A stretch of 64,000 nucleotides of DNA from Athripsodes cinereus (taxonomy: Eukaryota > Arthropoda > Insecta > Trichoptera > Leptoceridae), in contig OX388317.1 in NCBI GenBank assembly GCA_947579605.1, positions 15,953,384 to 16,017,383 on the forward strand, read 5' to 3'. The notes beneath the pieces are model-generated. The model had not been told where the DNA came from and did no database searches. It saw only the letters and a list, made by a program, of their open reading frames with translations. How positions within the stretch are numbered: the stretch's first letter is position 1; the number at the start of each line of letters is the position of its first letter. The position numbers and the translations under genes were made by a program. Below, piece by piece: positions 1-8,290 of this stretch.

Positions 1-340
1 ATTAGTAAAACAATAACGAAGACACCTCCAGGCTAGGTTAGATGGATATTGAGGTAGTCGGAGAGAGACTAGGTAATAAGGGTCGCTACTACTGTATGGC
101 ACCAAGAGTAGGCACTTCTTGGACAGCCAGGGAGTAGCGGGTAGGTATTAGGAAAGTTACCATATAGCAACAAGAGTAGGCACTTCTTGGACAGCTATAG
201 AGGGTAACGGTAGGTAAGGAGAATCACTTCATAGCAATAAGAGTAGGTACTTCTTAGACAGCTATGGAGTAACGGTAGGTAGGAAACCTTGGCCCTGGAA
301 GAGCCACCGCGATTCTGCCTTTCAGTATGCCGGGCTCCGT

Positions 341-350
341 CTTTTATACC
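341..350 (-). promoter_or_regulatory. TATA box of the 3' LTR
   Basis: The minus strand reads GGTATAAAAG. It lies downstream (in element orientation) of the heat-shock element array and upstream of the tandem 65-bp units, so transcription probably starts about 30 bases further on, near 310-315. The U3 region would then be about 310 bp. Confidence 0.65.
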
Positions 351-419
351 CTTGAGTCAGTACTGAACAGCTGATGGATACCTTGGAAGTGGACGGTGTG
401 ATAGTGGGAGAGGTACCTG

Positions 420-498
420 TTCCTGAACTCCGCCCATCTACTTCCGCTCGGATTGTTCTAGAAGTTTCTAGAACATTCGGGAACATTCTGGAGGCTTC
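420..498 (-). promoter_or_regulatory. Heat-shock element array in the 3' LTR
   Basis: Nine alternating TTC/GAA triplets are spaced exactly two bases apart at 456-498: TTC 456, GAA 461, TTC 466, GAA 471, TTC 476, GAA 481, TTC 486, GAG 491, TTC 496. Only the eighth unit departs from consensus. A separate TTCctGAA lies at 420-427. Three such units already make a binding site for a heat-shock factor trimer, so this could seat three trimers. It sits about 105 bp upstream of the TATA box. The factor binding is inferred; the spacing is seen directly. Confidence 0.85.
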
Positions 499-628
499 CA
501 TAACTGAGACATCTATTGATGATCCTGTTAAATAATCAGGTACTTCCTGTACCTTGACAGCGGCTGTCAGTCATCATTGGCAGGTTATGTTGTTGTTATG
601 CTATGTTGAAATTATGTGGTGTTACAAT

Positions 629-638
629 CTCCCCTTCT
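629..638 (-). other. Polypurine tract of the Gypsy element
   Basis: The minus strand reads AGAAGGGGAG, two bases before the 3' LTR start. This is the usual plus-strand DNA primer position in LTR retrotransposons. Confidence 0.75.
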
Positions 639-671
639 GGATCTGAAGGCGCCCCGACGATGATCCAGCAT

Positions 672-3600
672 CTAATTGTAGAGTCGATGGGTTGCCTTTC
701 TCCTAGGTTGAATACGATGGGTGATGGCTGGTAGTAAGTCAGGCTGTCCTGCCGGTTGCGTGGCAGGTTCCCCTGATAGTTTGGAATCTGATGATAGCAA
801 GTCAGGCTGTCCTGCCAATATAAGGGCTGGTTCCCCTGACCTCTTGGATGCTATTTTCTTCGGACGTCCTCGTTGTCTAATAGGTATTATGGGCGTTGGT
901 ACTTCAGCTTCTCTTCCGTGGTACCGTTGTAATGCCGATGTATGATGTACTCCGATGGGGACTTCAGGATTGCTTGCTGCTGCAATTTCGTAGGAGGCTG
1001 CTCCATGGGACTTGACGATGACGTATGGTCCATCTCTTCTTGGCGCTAACTTCGCACTAAATCCTTGTGATGCTTTACTGAGTGGGTGAATTTTCACCAT
1101 CACTAGATCTCCCTTTTTATAACGGGGATCTGGGCGTCTGCCCTTGTCTGTGACGATTTTGCGTCTTTCTTCACGACGTTCTTGATTCTCGTCGGCTTGC
1201 TGTAGCATTTGGGCCATCTGTTGTAGTCTTGGCGTAATTTCAGGTAAGAAATTCTCTGACACCACGATCTGACGAAAGTCATGTTGTACATCATCAGGTG
1301 TCCGTAACTCTCTTCCAAAAGTTAAGTATGCTGGAGAGTAATTAGTTGTTGAACAAATTGTTGAGTTCATGGCGAACCTTATGCTGGGCAGCTTTTGGGG
1401 CCAAACTCGATGTCCTTCTTCTACCAGGATAGCCAATTGTGGCTTCAAATCACGATTCTTTCTTTCGACTGGATTGGTCTCTGGGTGATATACTGGTGTA
1501 AAAGCATGCTTGACGCCAAAGCAATAAACTACATATTGCATGACAGCACTCACAAACTGTGTGCCATTGTCACTAATAATTCTTCTTGGCATTCCGTAGC
1601 GTAGAAAAACTTCGTCAATTAAAGTTATTGCACAAACTTCTGCTGTTGCCTTCTCTAGGGCAAACAATTCTACCCATTTAGTGGCAAGGTCTTCTACTAT
1701 GAGAATCCATGTTTTGCCATCTTCTGATGCAGGTAGTGGTCCGAATAGATCAAATGCTAATGTTTCGAACCTTTGATTGGTAATGGTTGTTTGTAGAAGT
1801 CCAGCAGGCTTGAGATTCGACGGTTTATACCTCTGACATGGTAGACACTTCTTCACGTAGCTCTCGACGTACTTCCTCATACCTTTCCAATAGTATCGCT
1901 TGGCTATACGCTGGAACGTCTTTTCAGCTCCATAGTGTCCGGCCAATGGGTCATCATGATATACTTCTAATACTTTCGCCCATTCATGTTGTGGTACTAG
2001 CAACTGGGCTTCTTCTGAATCTCCGTCTGGGTGATATCTATAAAGTAGTCCGCCATTCATCAGGTATCCCTTTTCACTCCAATATAGGGCTTCTTCCGTT
2101 TTGTCAACACTCTCAAGTGCTTGAATAATATGCTTAAGACCTTCATCTTTACACTGCTCGATCCGTATCTTGGCTGGGCTATGAGTTGGAATATCCACTG
2201 ATAGACTGCACACGTCTTCGGTTTCTTCCAGACAGACTGGTCTTGATAATGTATCAGCTACTACATTGGTTTTCCCGGGCACATACTTGATGTGTAGATC
2301 ATATGCTTGTATCTGCAATGCCCACCGGGCTAATCTTCCTGTGGGTGATTTAAGAGTCATCAACCACTTCAGGGATTGATGATCAGTCACAATAGTGACA
2401 GGTAATCCTTCTATATAACCACGGAACTTATCTAAAGCCCACACAACTGCAAGGGCCTCTCGTTCCGTTGTAGAATAGTTCTTTTCTGCTGGGGTCAGCA
2501 GGCGACTGGCATACTCGACTGGGTGCTCCTCTTCCCTCTCCCCTTGGACCAGAACTGCTCCGAGAGCATAGCCACTTGCATCTGTCTTGACAGTGTATGG
2601 TTTACTGTCATCAGCTTGTCGAAGTATTGGGGCAGTGGTGAGTGCATCCTTCAAATGATTGAAAGCTCGTTCTTGCTCGTCGTTCCATACCCAGATGGTA
2701 TCTTTCTTTACCAATCTCGATAGTGGTTCAGCAATGCTTGCAAAGTTGCTAATGAATCGACGGTACCAAGAGCATGTTTGCAGAAATGACACGAGTTGCT
2801 TGATGTTCCGAGGTGCAGACCGATCTCTAATGGCTGCTGTCTTCTCAGGGTCAACTTGAAGTCCTTGAGGTGTGATGTAGTGACCTAGGTATTTGATGGT
2901 AGAACAACAGAACTTACACTTCTCCTTGTTAACAGTAAGATTCTGCTTTCTCAGCTCCTGAAACACTGCGTTGAGGTGAGTGAGATGTTCTTCAAAGGTT
3001 GAAGAGAGAATTACCAGGTCATCCAAATATGCTAGCATCTTTATGCCATCCAACCTGATCCGGATGTGATCTACCATTCTCTGGAACGTGGAAGGGGCAT
3101 TACGAAGGCCAAAGGGCATGCGCTTGAACCGGTAGATGCCAAATGAGGTTATAAACGCCGTCTTCTCCTGATCTTTCTGCCTAACCCTGATTTGCCAATA
3201 ACCGGCTTTCAAATCCAAGGTGGTCATGTAAGGCGTTGGCTTGGCCTCGTGTAGTAAGTCATCAATTCTTGGTATAGGATAGACATCTGGAACAGTAATG
3301 GCATTCAGCTTACGGTAGTCTACACAAAAACGTAATTCGCCATTCTTCTTAGGTACTAGAACCACTGGAGCAGACCAAGGTGATGAACATGGTTCTATGA
3401 TGTCATCTTCTATCATCTTTGCTATTTCCCTCTTGAGCACTTCCTTGCGCGGAGGAGACAGGCGGTATGGTGGTACTGCAATTGGTGCGTGCTCACCTGT
3501 GTCGATATAGTGCTCGGGGAGTGAACATGGTAGTCCATTAGACTGGAAAACCTCAGCGTGTTCTTGTAACACGCGATCCAATGAGTCCTTCTCTTGCGCA

Positions 3601-5444
3601 GAGAGTACATTCTCATTGACGTCCAGGCTGCAGATGTCCAAGCGCTCTGGTGCGAATAAACTCTCCGACCGTGGTGACAGTGTGGGGTCGGCATTAAATA
3701 CAGCTATTTGCGCATCTCTGAACATCCTATCTGCCAGTCTGGGAGAATAGCCATCGAACAAGACTCCTGGTTTGCACGAACACTCCTGGCTAGGCTGTCC
3801 TGTAGATTCTATGGGCACTTGACACACAGGATCATCAGCTGGAGGAGGAGTCGGAGGTGGCGTCAGCATTGCAACTGGAAATTCCATAGTCTGCGGGATC
3901 ACATGCACTGATTTGGCCGCCAGGATTTCCCGTGGTGGTGTGATCATCATCGGAGATATGGCAGGAGGGACATCCATCTTCTGCCTAACCATTCGCACTG
4001 GGCTCGGCACCAGGTCAGTCCGTGGTGCCACTGGAGGTGGTGTGGTCTTCACTGGGGACAGCAGTGGCGGCACCTCCATCTCGCGAAGGACGTTTGCGAT
4101 TGCGCATATTGGTTTATAGTCGCTACCTGAGGCTGATTGCGGCGAGGGATGGCCCTCATACCCCAGTGCACGGGTTATCTCAGGCGACTCTACGAAGTAC
4201 CAGGCCCTCTGTGGTAGGTTCAGTACCAGTCCTGCATCTTCAATAAATCCCACTCCCAATAGAGTCCGGTTATCTCGGGACTCTGGGAATACAATAAATG
4301 TAGTTGGTACAGTGACCTCGTGCAGTGTCACTGGTACCCTGGTGGTCAGGATGTCCTGGACCTTGGCAGAGCCATCAGCCAGCACGGCGGTGATCCTCTG
4401 CCTATGAAATTGTGCCCCACTGTCCTTCAGACAGTTGTATAAGTAATATGAAGCGACGCTGGATTTGGCACAGCTGTCGATATAGGCAGTTCCTTCATAT
4501 CCTCTCACTTGGATGGGGACGGATGGTCGATCTCGAGCACCAGTGAAGTCAAGAGAGCAGAACGACATCTCATGGCTTCCTCCCTGAGGTTTGCCTCCGC
4601 TGCACTTAGGGCACCTGCTGCGCGTCACTCCTGGGGTACCGCAGCCGTAGCAAGCAAACTTGGGTGCGAGAGTGTTCGTCGAGTGACTCTGTCTTCCACT
4701 CTTGAACCTGGGTGGTTGGTTTGCCACCCCTTTCCTCTTCCTGCACCTGTCATCAGTATGGCCCCATGCTCTGCAGATCCCACAGCGTGTCCTAGCCTTC
4801 CGTTCTCCAGATTCCTTCAGGAACTGTTCCACCTCCCGAGCCATTGTCATCAGTGTATTAAAGCTCTTGAACGATGTTCTGGATACCCTGTCACGAATCT
4901 GAAGATCCAGTTGACCATATACCATGTCAAGTTGTTGCTCCTCCGTAAGAGTTGGTCCAGGCAGCTGGGCCAACAGGACTCGCTTCTTGGTCAGGAAGGT
5001 ATCTGTCAGTTCATCGGGTCTCTGCTTAATATTCACAATCTCCTGGATCAGGACGTAACCAGGCTTCCTAGGAGCAAATGCATCCCGGATCCGCGCCTCA
5101 AAGTCTGTCCATTTCCGAACCTCGTGCTTCACTCCCTGCCACCATTTGCCAGCCTCGCCCCTCAGCAGGATGGTGACACCAGTAAGTGCATCTTGATCCT
5201 CAATGTGTTCAATGGCTTTGAACACCTTCACCGTATCCAAGAACGTCTCAATCATCTCCATGTCACGAGTGCCATCGTAGTAAGCAGCGCAGCTTGCAAA
5301 TGAGCCGGATCTTGGCGCTACCATGGACATCAGGTGCTGGAACTGTTCCTGGCTTAGGTTGACCGACATGTTGATAGGATCTTCTGAGGATTCAGTTACA
5401 CTACGGGTGAAGTACTTCGGTTTGGACTCCAGTTTGAAACACAA
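672..5444 (-). CDS. Gypsy Gag-Pol polyprotein (intact, Arc-like Gag)
   Basis: One uninterrupted reading frame of 1590 codons. The likely start is the second methionine (residue 26, base 5369), where the Gag-like sequence begins. Domains in order: capsid-like Gag (about 45-215) with a WWQGV motif; zinc knuckle CGICRAWGHTDDRC (about 220-235) and a second Cys cluster (264-281); protease with IDSCAKSSVA at the active-site position (about 322) in place of the usual D-T/S-G-A; reverse transcriptase (about 655-830) with YLDD near 805; RNase H starting at KTDASGYALG (about 955); integrase with HHCC zinc-binding region (1168-1205) and a D-D-35-E core (D about 1229, D 1290, E 1325); and a C-terminal GPYVI motif. 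No frameshift separates gag from pol, so the product is a fusion. All catalytic residues are present except the unusual protease triad, so it is probably functional. It has no envelope. Confidence 0.93.
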   Translation of the reverse strand: MCFKLESKPKYFTRSVTESSEDPINMSVNLSQEQFQHLMSMVAPRSGSFASCAAYYDGTRDMEMIETFLDTVKVFKAIEHIEDQDALTGVTILLRGEAGKWWQGVKHEVRKWTDFEARIRDAFAPRKPGYVLIQEIVNIKQRPDELTDTFLTKKRVLLAQLPGPTLTEEQQLDMVYGQLDLQIRDRVSRTSFKSFNTLMTMAREVEQFLKESGERKARTRCGICRAWGHTDDRCRKRKGVANQPPRFKSGRQSHSTNTLAPKFACYGCGTPGVTRSRCPKCSGGKPQGGSHEMSFCSLDFTGARDRPSVPIQVRGYEGTAYIDSCAKSSVASYYLYNCLKDSGAQFHRQRITAVLADGSAKVQDILTTRVPVTLHEVTVPTTFIVFPESRDNRTLLGVGFIEDAGLVLNLPQRAWYFVESPEITRALGYEGHPSPQSASGSDYKPICAIANVLREMEVPPLLSPVKTTPPPVAPRTDLVPSPVRMVRQKMDVPPAISPMMITPPREILAAKSVHVIPQTMEFPVAMLTPPPTPPPADDPVCQVPIESTGQPSQECSCKPGVLFDGYSPRLADRMFRDAQIAVFNADPTLSPRSESLFAPERLDICSLDVNENVLSAQEKDSLDRVLQEHAEVFQSNGLPCSLPEHYIDTGEHAPIAVPPYRLSPPRKEVLKREIAKMIEDDIIEPCSSPWSAPVVLVPKKNGELRFCVDYRKLNAITVPDVYPIPRIDDLLHEAKPTPYMTTLDLKAGYWQIRVRQKDQEKTAFITSFGIYRFKRMPFGLRNAPSTFQRMVDHIRIRLDGIKMLAYLDDLVILSSTFEEHLTHLNAVFQELRKQNLTVNKEKCKFCCSTIKYLGHYITPQGLQVDPEKTAAIRDRSAPRNIKQLVSFLQTCSWYRRFISNFASIAEPLSRLVKKDTIWVWNDEQERAFNHLKDALTTAPILRQADDSKPYTVKTDASGYALGAVLVQGEREEEHPVEYASRLLTPAEKNYSTTEREALAVVWALDKFRGYIEGLPVTIVTDHQSLKWLMTLKSPTGRLARWALQIQAYDLHIKYVPGKTNVVADTLSRPVCLEETEDVCSLSVDIPTHSPAKIRIEQCKDEGLKHIIQALESVDKTEEALYWSEKGYLMNGGLLYRYHPDGDSEEAQLLVPQHEWAKVLEVYHDDPLAGHYGAEKTFQRIAKRYYWKGMRKYVESYVKKCLPCQRYKPSNLKPAGLLQTTITNQRFETLAFDLFGPLPASEDGKTWILIVEDLATKWVELFALEKATAEVCAITLIDEVFLRYGMPRRIISDNGTQFVSAVMQYVVYCFGVKHAFTPVYHPETNPVERKNRDLKPQLAILVEEGHRVWPQKLPSIRFAMNSTICSTTNYSPAYLTFGRELRTPDDVQHDFRQIVVSENFLPEITPRLQQMAQMLQQADENQERREERRKIVTDKGRRPDPRYKKGDLVMVKIHPLSKASQGFSAKLAPRRDGPYVIVKSHGAASYEIAAASNPEVPIGVHHTSALQRYHGREAEVPTPIIPIRQRGRPKKIASKRSGEPALILAGQPDLLSSDSKLSGEPATQPAGQPDLLPAITHRIQPRRKATHRLYN

Positions 5445-6653
5445 ACGAACACTGAGTTTACCAAATTAAAATACACACTGAATTGCTCTGAGAGGAGTCT
5501 ATTCAATACACAACGAACAATGTATGTATATATAAACACTGTATTGTTTTGGAAGGTTCATCAAAAACAATAATAAACAATAATAAAGTACAATACATGT
5601 AACACAATATGTTATGAAAGAGTAATGATATGCACAGGTTTGCTTTTAGTATAAGTCCTCCAAGTACACACATATAATAATTAAATATGATTTGCTGTGA
5701 AACAGTCCATCAACAATAAACACATAAAGGTAATAATATATAAAAATGAAATACGAGGAGCTCACAATTAATGTTACGCACAGGTTTGCTTTGAATATAA
5801 GTCCACCAAATACACACACATAATAATGAAATATAACTAGCTGTAAAAGAGTTCATTAGTATTATAAACACACATATATTAATGAAATATTATTTGCTGT
5901 AAAAAGAGTTCATTAGTATTCTAAACACACGTAATGATAACACATATATTAATGAAATATGGTTTGCTGTAAAGAGTTCAATAATTATAAATACATGTAA
6001 CGATAATGCACAGGTTTGCTTTCACAAAAGTCCCCCAGATACACAAATATATAAAACACATGTATAATATAAGTCAATAGCAATAAACATTAGACATCAT
6101 GAACATTCGAACTATGACACTTCGCCGTAAATAAACAAAACAGATATCACATGTGTTCATAGATCACAGATAATAGATTATCGAAACTGTCCACAGAGTC
6201 ATAGACATTAAATAGTTCATTCAAACGGTCCGATAGTGAGCCGATCATTTAACACCAGAGAAAATGATTTTCGTCTATGGTCTATTTTCAAAACACAATT
6301 TTTCATAACCTCACTTTTAGATACAGTACGTTGCAATATTACGATTACGATATGAAATTATGCTAAACACTATTAAAGTACAAAAACACTTATTCAAACT
6401 TATCTAAACTGATTTGAACTACAGTTTATGAGTATTTTTACTTACAAATATTATCGAGGTACAGTACAACTACGATTAACACTAGATTATTATTATTATT
6501 AACGAATATTATAATTAAAGTACCGTACAACTAAGATTATCACTATTTACGAATATAAGTATTAAAGTACAGTACAACTATGATTATTTTAACACTTTTC
6601 AAAACAAAAACACTTTATTGTTCACATTTCACAGGGTCGTCTTCTCGCCACGA
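5445..6653 (-). repeat. Gypsy leader with degenerate tandem repeats
   Basis: This untranslated internal leader of about 1.2 kb lies between the primer binding site and gag. It holds three degenerate copies of a block opening with GCACAGGTTTGCTTT (near 5632, 5778 and 6008). Between the second and third, shorter units around TTTGCTGTAAA..GAGTTCA recur (near 5835, 5891 and 5960). A second set of about three units around GTACAGTACAACTA lies at 6460-6590. I see no ORF here that looks coding. A packaging or regulatory role is possible but not shown. Confidence 0.6.
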
Positions 6654-6665
6654 GTTGGGCTGCCA
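6654..6665 (-). other. Primer binding site of the Gypsy element
   Basis: Two bases inside the 5' LTR the minus strand reads TGGCAGCCCAAC, starting with the TGG that pairs with a tRNA CCA end. I do not assign the tRNA species. Confidence 0.7.
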
Positions 6666-7195
6666 TTTGTAACACTTAATATTACTTGTATTATTCCCTG
6701 AAGGGGAATGTAGAGAGTCAACACTTAAAACTAATTTGGGCGCCAGGTGTACTCCTGAAGGGGTACACCGAGAGAGTTCAAAACACTTTAGCAAATTCAC
6801 AATTTATTACAATCACTTGACAACTGGTACAATACTGTATAAAGAAAGTAACACTATTAGTAAAACAATAACGAAGACACCTCCAGGCTAGGTTAGATGG
6901 ATATTGAGGTAGTCGGAGAGAGACTAGGTAATAAGGGTCGCTACTACTGTATGGCACCAAGAGTAGGCACTTCTTGGACAGCCAGGGAGTAGCGGGTAGG
7001 TATTAGGAAAGTTACCATATAGCAACAAGAGTAGGCACTTCTTGGACAGCTATAGAGGGTAACGGTAGGTAAGGAGAATCACTTCATAGCAATAAGAGTA
7101 GGTACTTCTTAGACAGCTATGGAGTAACGGTAGGTAGGAAACCTTGGCCCTGGAAGAGCCACCGCGATTCTGCCTTTCAGTATGCCGGGCTCCGT

Positions 7196-7205
7196 CTTTT
7201 ATACC
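7196..7205 (-). promoter_or_regulatory. TATA box of the 5' LTR (element promoter)
   Basis: GGTATAAAAG on the minus strand, the counterpart of 341-350. This copy would drive transcription of the whole element. Confidence 0.7.
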
Positions 7206-7274
7206 CTTGAGTCAGTACTGAACAGCTGATGGATACCTTGGAAGTGGACGGTGTGATAGTGGGAGAGGTACCTG

Positions 7275-7353
7275 TTCCTGAACTCCGCCCATCTACTTCC
7301 GCTCGGATTGTTCTAGAAGTTTCTAGAACATTCGGGAACATTCTGGAGGCTTC
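7275..7353 (-). promoter_or_regulatory. Heat-shock element array in the 5' LTR
   Basis: Exact copy of the array at 420-498: nine TTC/GAA units with 5-bp period at 7311-7353 plus a lone TTCctGAA at 7275-7282, lying upstream of the promoter TATA at 7196-7205. In this copy the array is placed to control full-length element RNA. Confidence 0.85.
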
Positions 7354-7482
7354 CATAACTGAGACATCTATTGATGATCCTGTTAAATAATCAGGTACTT
7401 CCTGTACCTTGACAGCGGCTGTCAGTCATCATTGGCAGGTTATGTTGTTGTTATGCTATGTTGAAATTATGTGGTGTTACAA

Positions 7483-7735
7483 TGTTGAATTTCCCAATTT
7501 TGATGATTTATTGCTATTTCAGTCTTTTATCAATTAGTTTTTAACAAGTTTTATTGAATGGTTTATATGTATTATATTTATCATACTGTTTTTTTTTAAT
7601 TGTGTATTGTCCTTTTTTCATAGTTACTCCTTGTCTTGTTTAAACGTACTGTCTGTCATACATTTTCTATAATTATATTTTATACATGTAAAAGGCTCAC
7701 GCCGTATATTGTAATAATAAATAAATAAATAAACA
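7483..7735 (+). repeat. Possible 3' tail of a plus-strand non-LTR element
   Basis: AT-rich sequence ends in repeated AATAAATAAATAAATAAA (about 7715-7735), after a short stretch with GGCTCACGCCGTATATTG. Simple-repeat tails of this kind are typical of 3' ends of non-LTR elements. The Gypsy element sits directly against it. No coding sequence remains. Confidence 0.4.
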
Positions 7736-7917
7736 ATGCTGGTATTCTGAACCCGCGTTTTGAGTCTATAATCCTTTGATATCCTGTATATCTGGTTAGG
7801 TGATTTATTCCCGACATTAGACTATTGAGTTTTTGTGCGGATGACAATTTCGCCGCCACGTATATAAAAAAAAAGTAAAATATCGTTAATATTGTTGACC
7901 GAAGTTATGTATGAGTT

Positions 7918-8095
7918 AAAATAAAATGTTTTTATTCAGTACTTCCCAAATATTTATTCGTTGCTAGCCATCTTTCAAGATCTTCCGCTCTCATCATAAA
8001 GATCCACCTGATTGATGAAAAAAATATTTGTTTGGATACCTTTTGGCTTTATCTTACGTATTTGCAAGCCAGCTTTCAAGAGGCGTGAATGTTTG
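7918..8095 (-). repeat. Diverged copy of the foldback repeat family of 62857-63047
   Basis: On the minus strand it carries ATGATGAGAGCGGAAGATCT then TTGAAAGATGGCT, and ends in AACATTTTATTTT. This matches the right arm at 62957-63044 with scattered changes. A second partial unit (CTCTTGAAAGCTGGCTTGC) lies at about 8058-8082, so two tandem pieces are present. No coding sequence. Confidence 0.55.
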
Positions 8096-8185
8096 CTCTA
8101 TAATGTGATATTAGCAAAATTGTATTATTTAAATTTTTAACAAAAGAACCGTTGGTAAAATAAGTTAAATAAGCTATAATAAACT

Positions 8186-8196
8186 TTTAAATAGAT
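8186..8196. repeat. Left target-site duplication of the LOA-type element
   Basis: TTTAAATAGAT, repeated exactly at 13915-13925 on the other side of the element. The poly(A) tail (read on the minus strand) abuts it directly. Confidence 0.9.
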
Positions 8197-8290
8197 TTTT
8201 TTTTTTTTTTTTTTTATTTTGAAGGTTAAGGGACCTTGTATCCCTTGTGTCACTGCGACCATAGTAGATCTATTGTGACATCCTTCTGTG

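Larger units (their letters stand above)
1..626 (-). repeat. 3' LTR of the Gypsy element (partial)
   Basis: Identical by eye to 6856-7481. It ends on the inner side with GTGTTACA, the inverted partner of the TGTAACAC that opens the other LTR. The first 188 bases of the repeat lie left of the window. Inside it are three tandem copies of a unit of about 65 bp (starting near 101, 168 and 233) that share AGAGTAGGCACTTCTTGGAC with small changes. Confidence 0.95.
1..7481 (-). mobile_element. Full-length Ty3/Gypsy LTR retrotransposon (minus strand, 3' LTR cut by window start)
   Basis: A complete element read on the minus strand: 5' LTR (6668-7481), primer binding site, repeat-rich leader, one gag-pol ORF (672-5444), polypurine tract and 3' LTR (1-626, which continues outside the window). 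The two LTR copies align with a constant offset of 6855 bases and I see no differences by eye, so the insertion looks recent. There is no envelope ORF. The target-site duplication cannot be checked because the far end lies outside the window. Confidence 0.95.
6668..7481 (-). repeat. 5' LTR of the Gypsy element (814 bp)
   Basis: Bounded by TGTAACAC and GTGTTACA, a perfect 8-bp terminal inverted repeat with canonical TG...CA ends. Positions 6856-7481 duplicate 1-626. It carries the same three 65-bp tandem units (near 6956, 7023, 7088), the TATA box and the heat-shock element array. Confidence 0.93.

Noticed and set aside
4509..5303. Plus-strand frame of 264 codons opposite the Gypsy gag
   Set aside because: Lies entirely antisense to an intact, well-recognised Gag and has no domain of its own.
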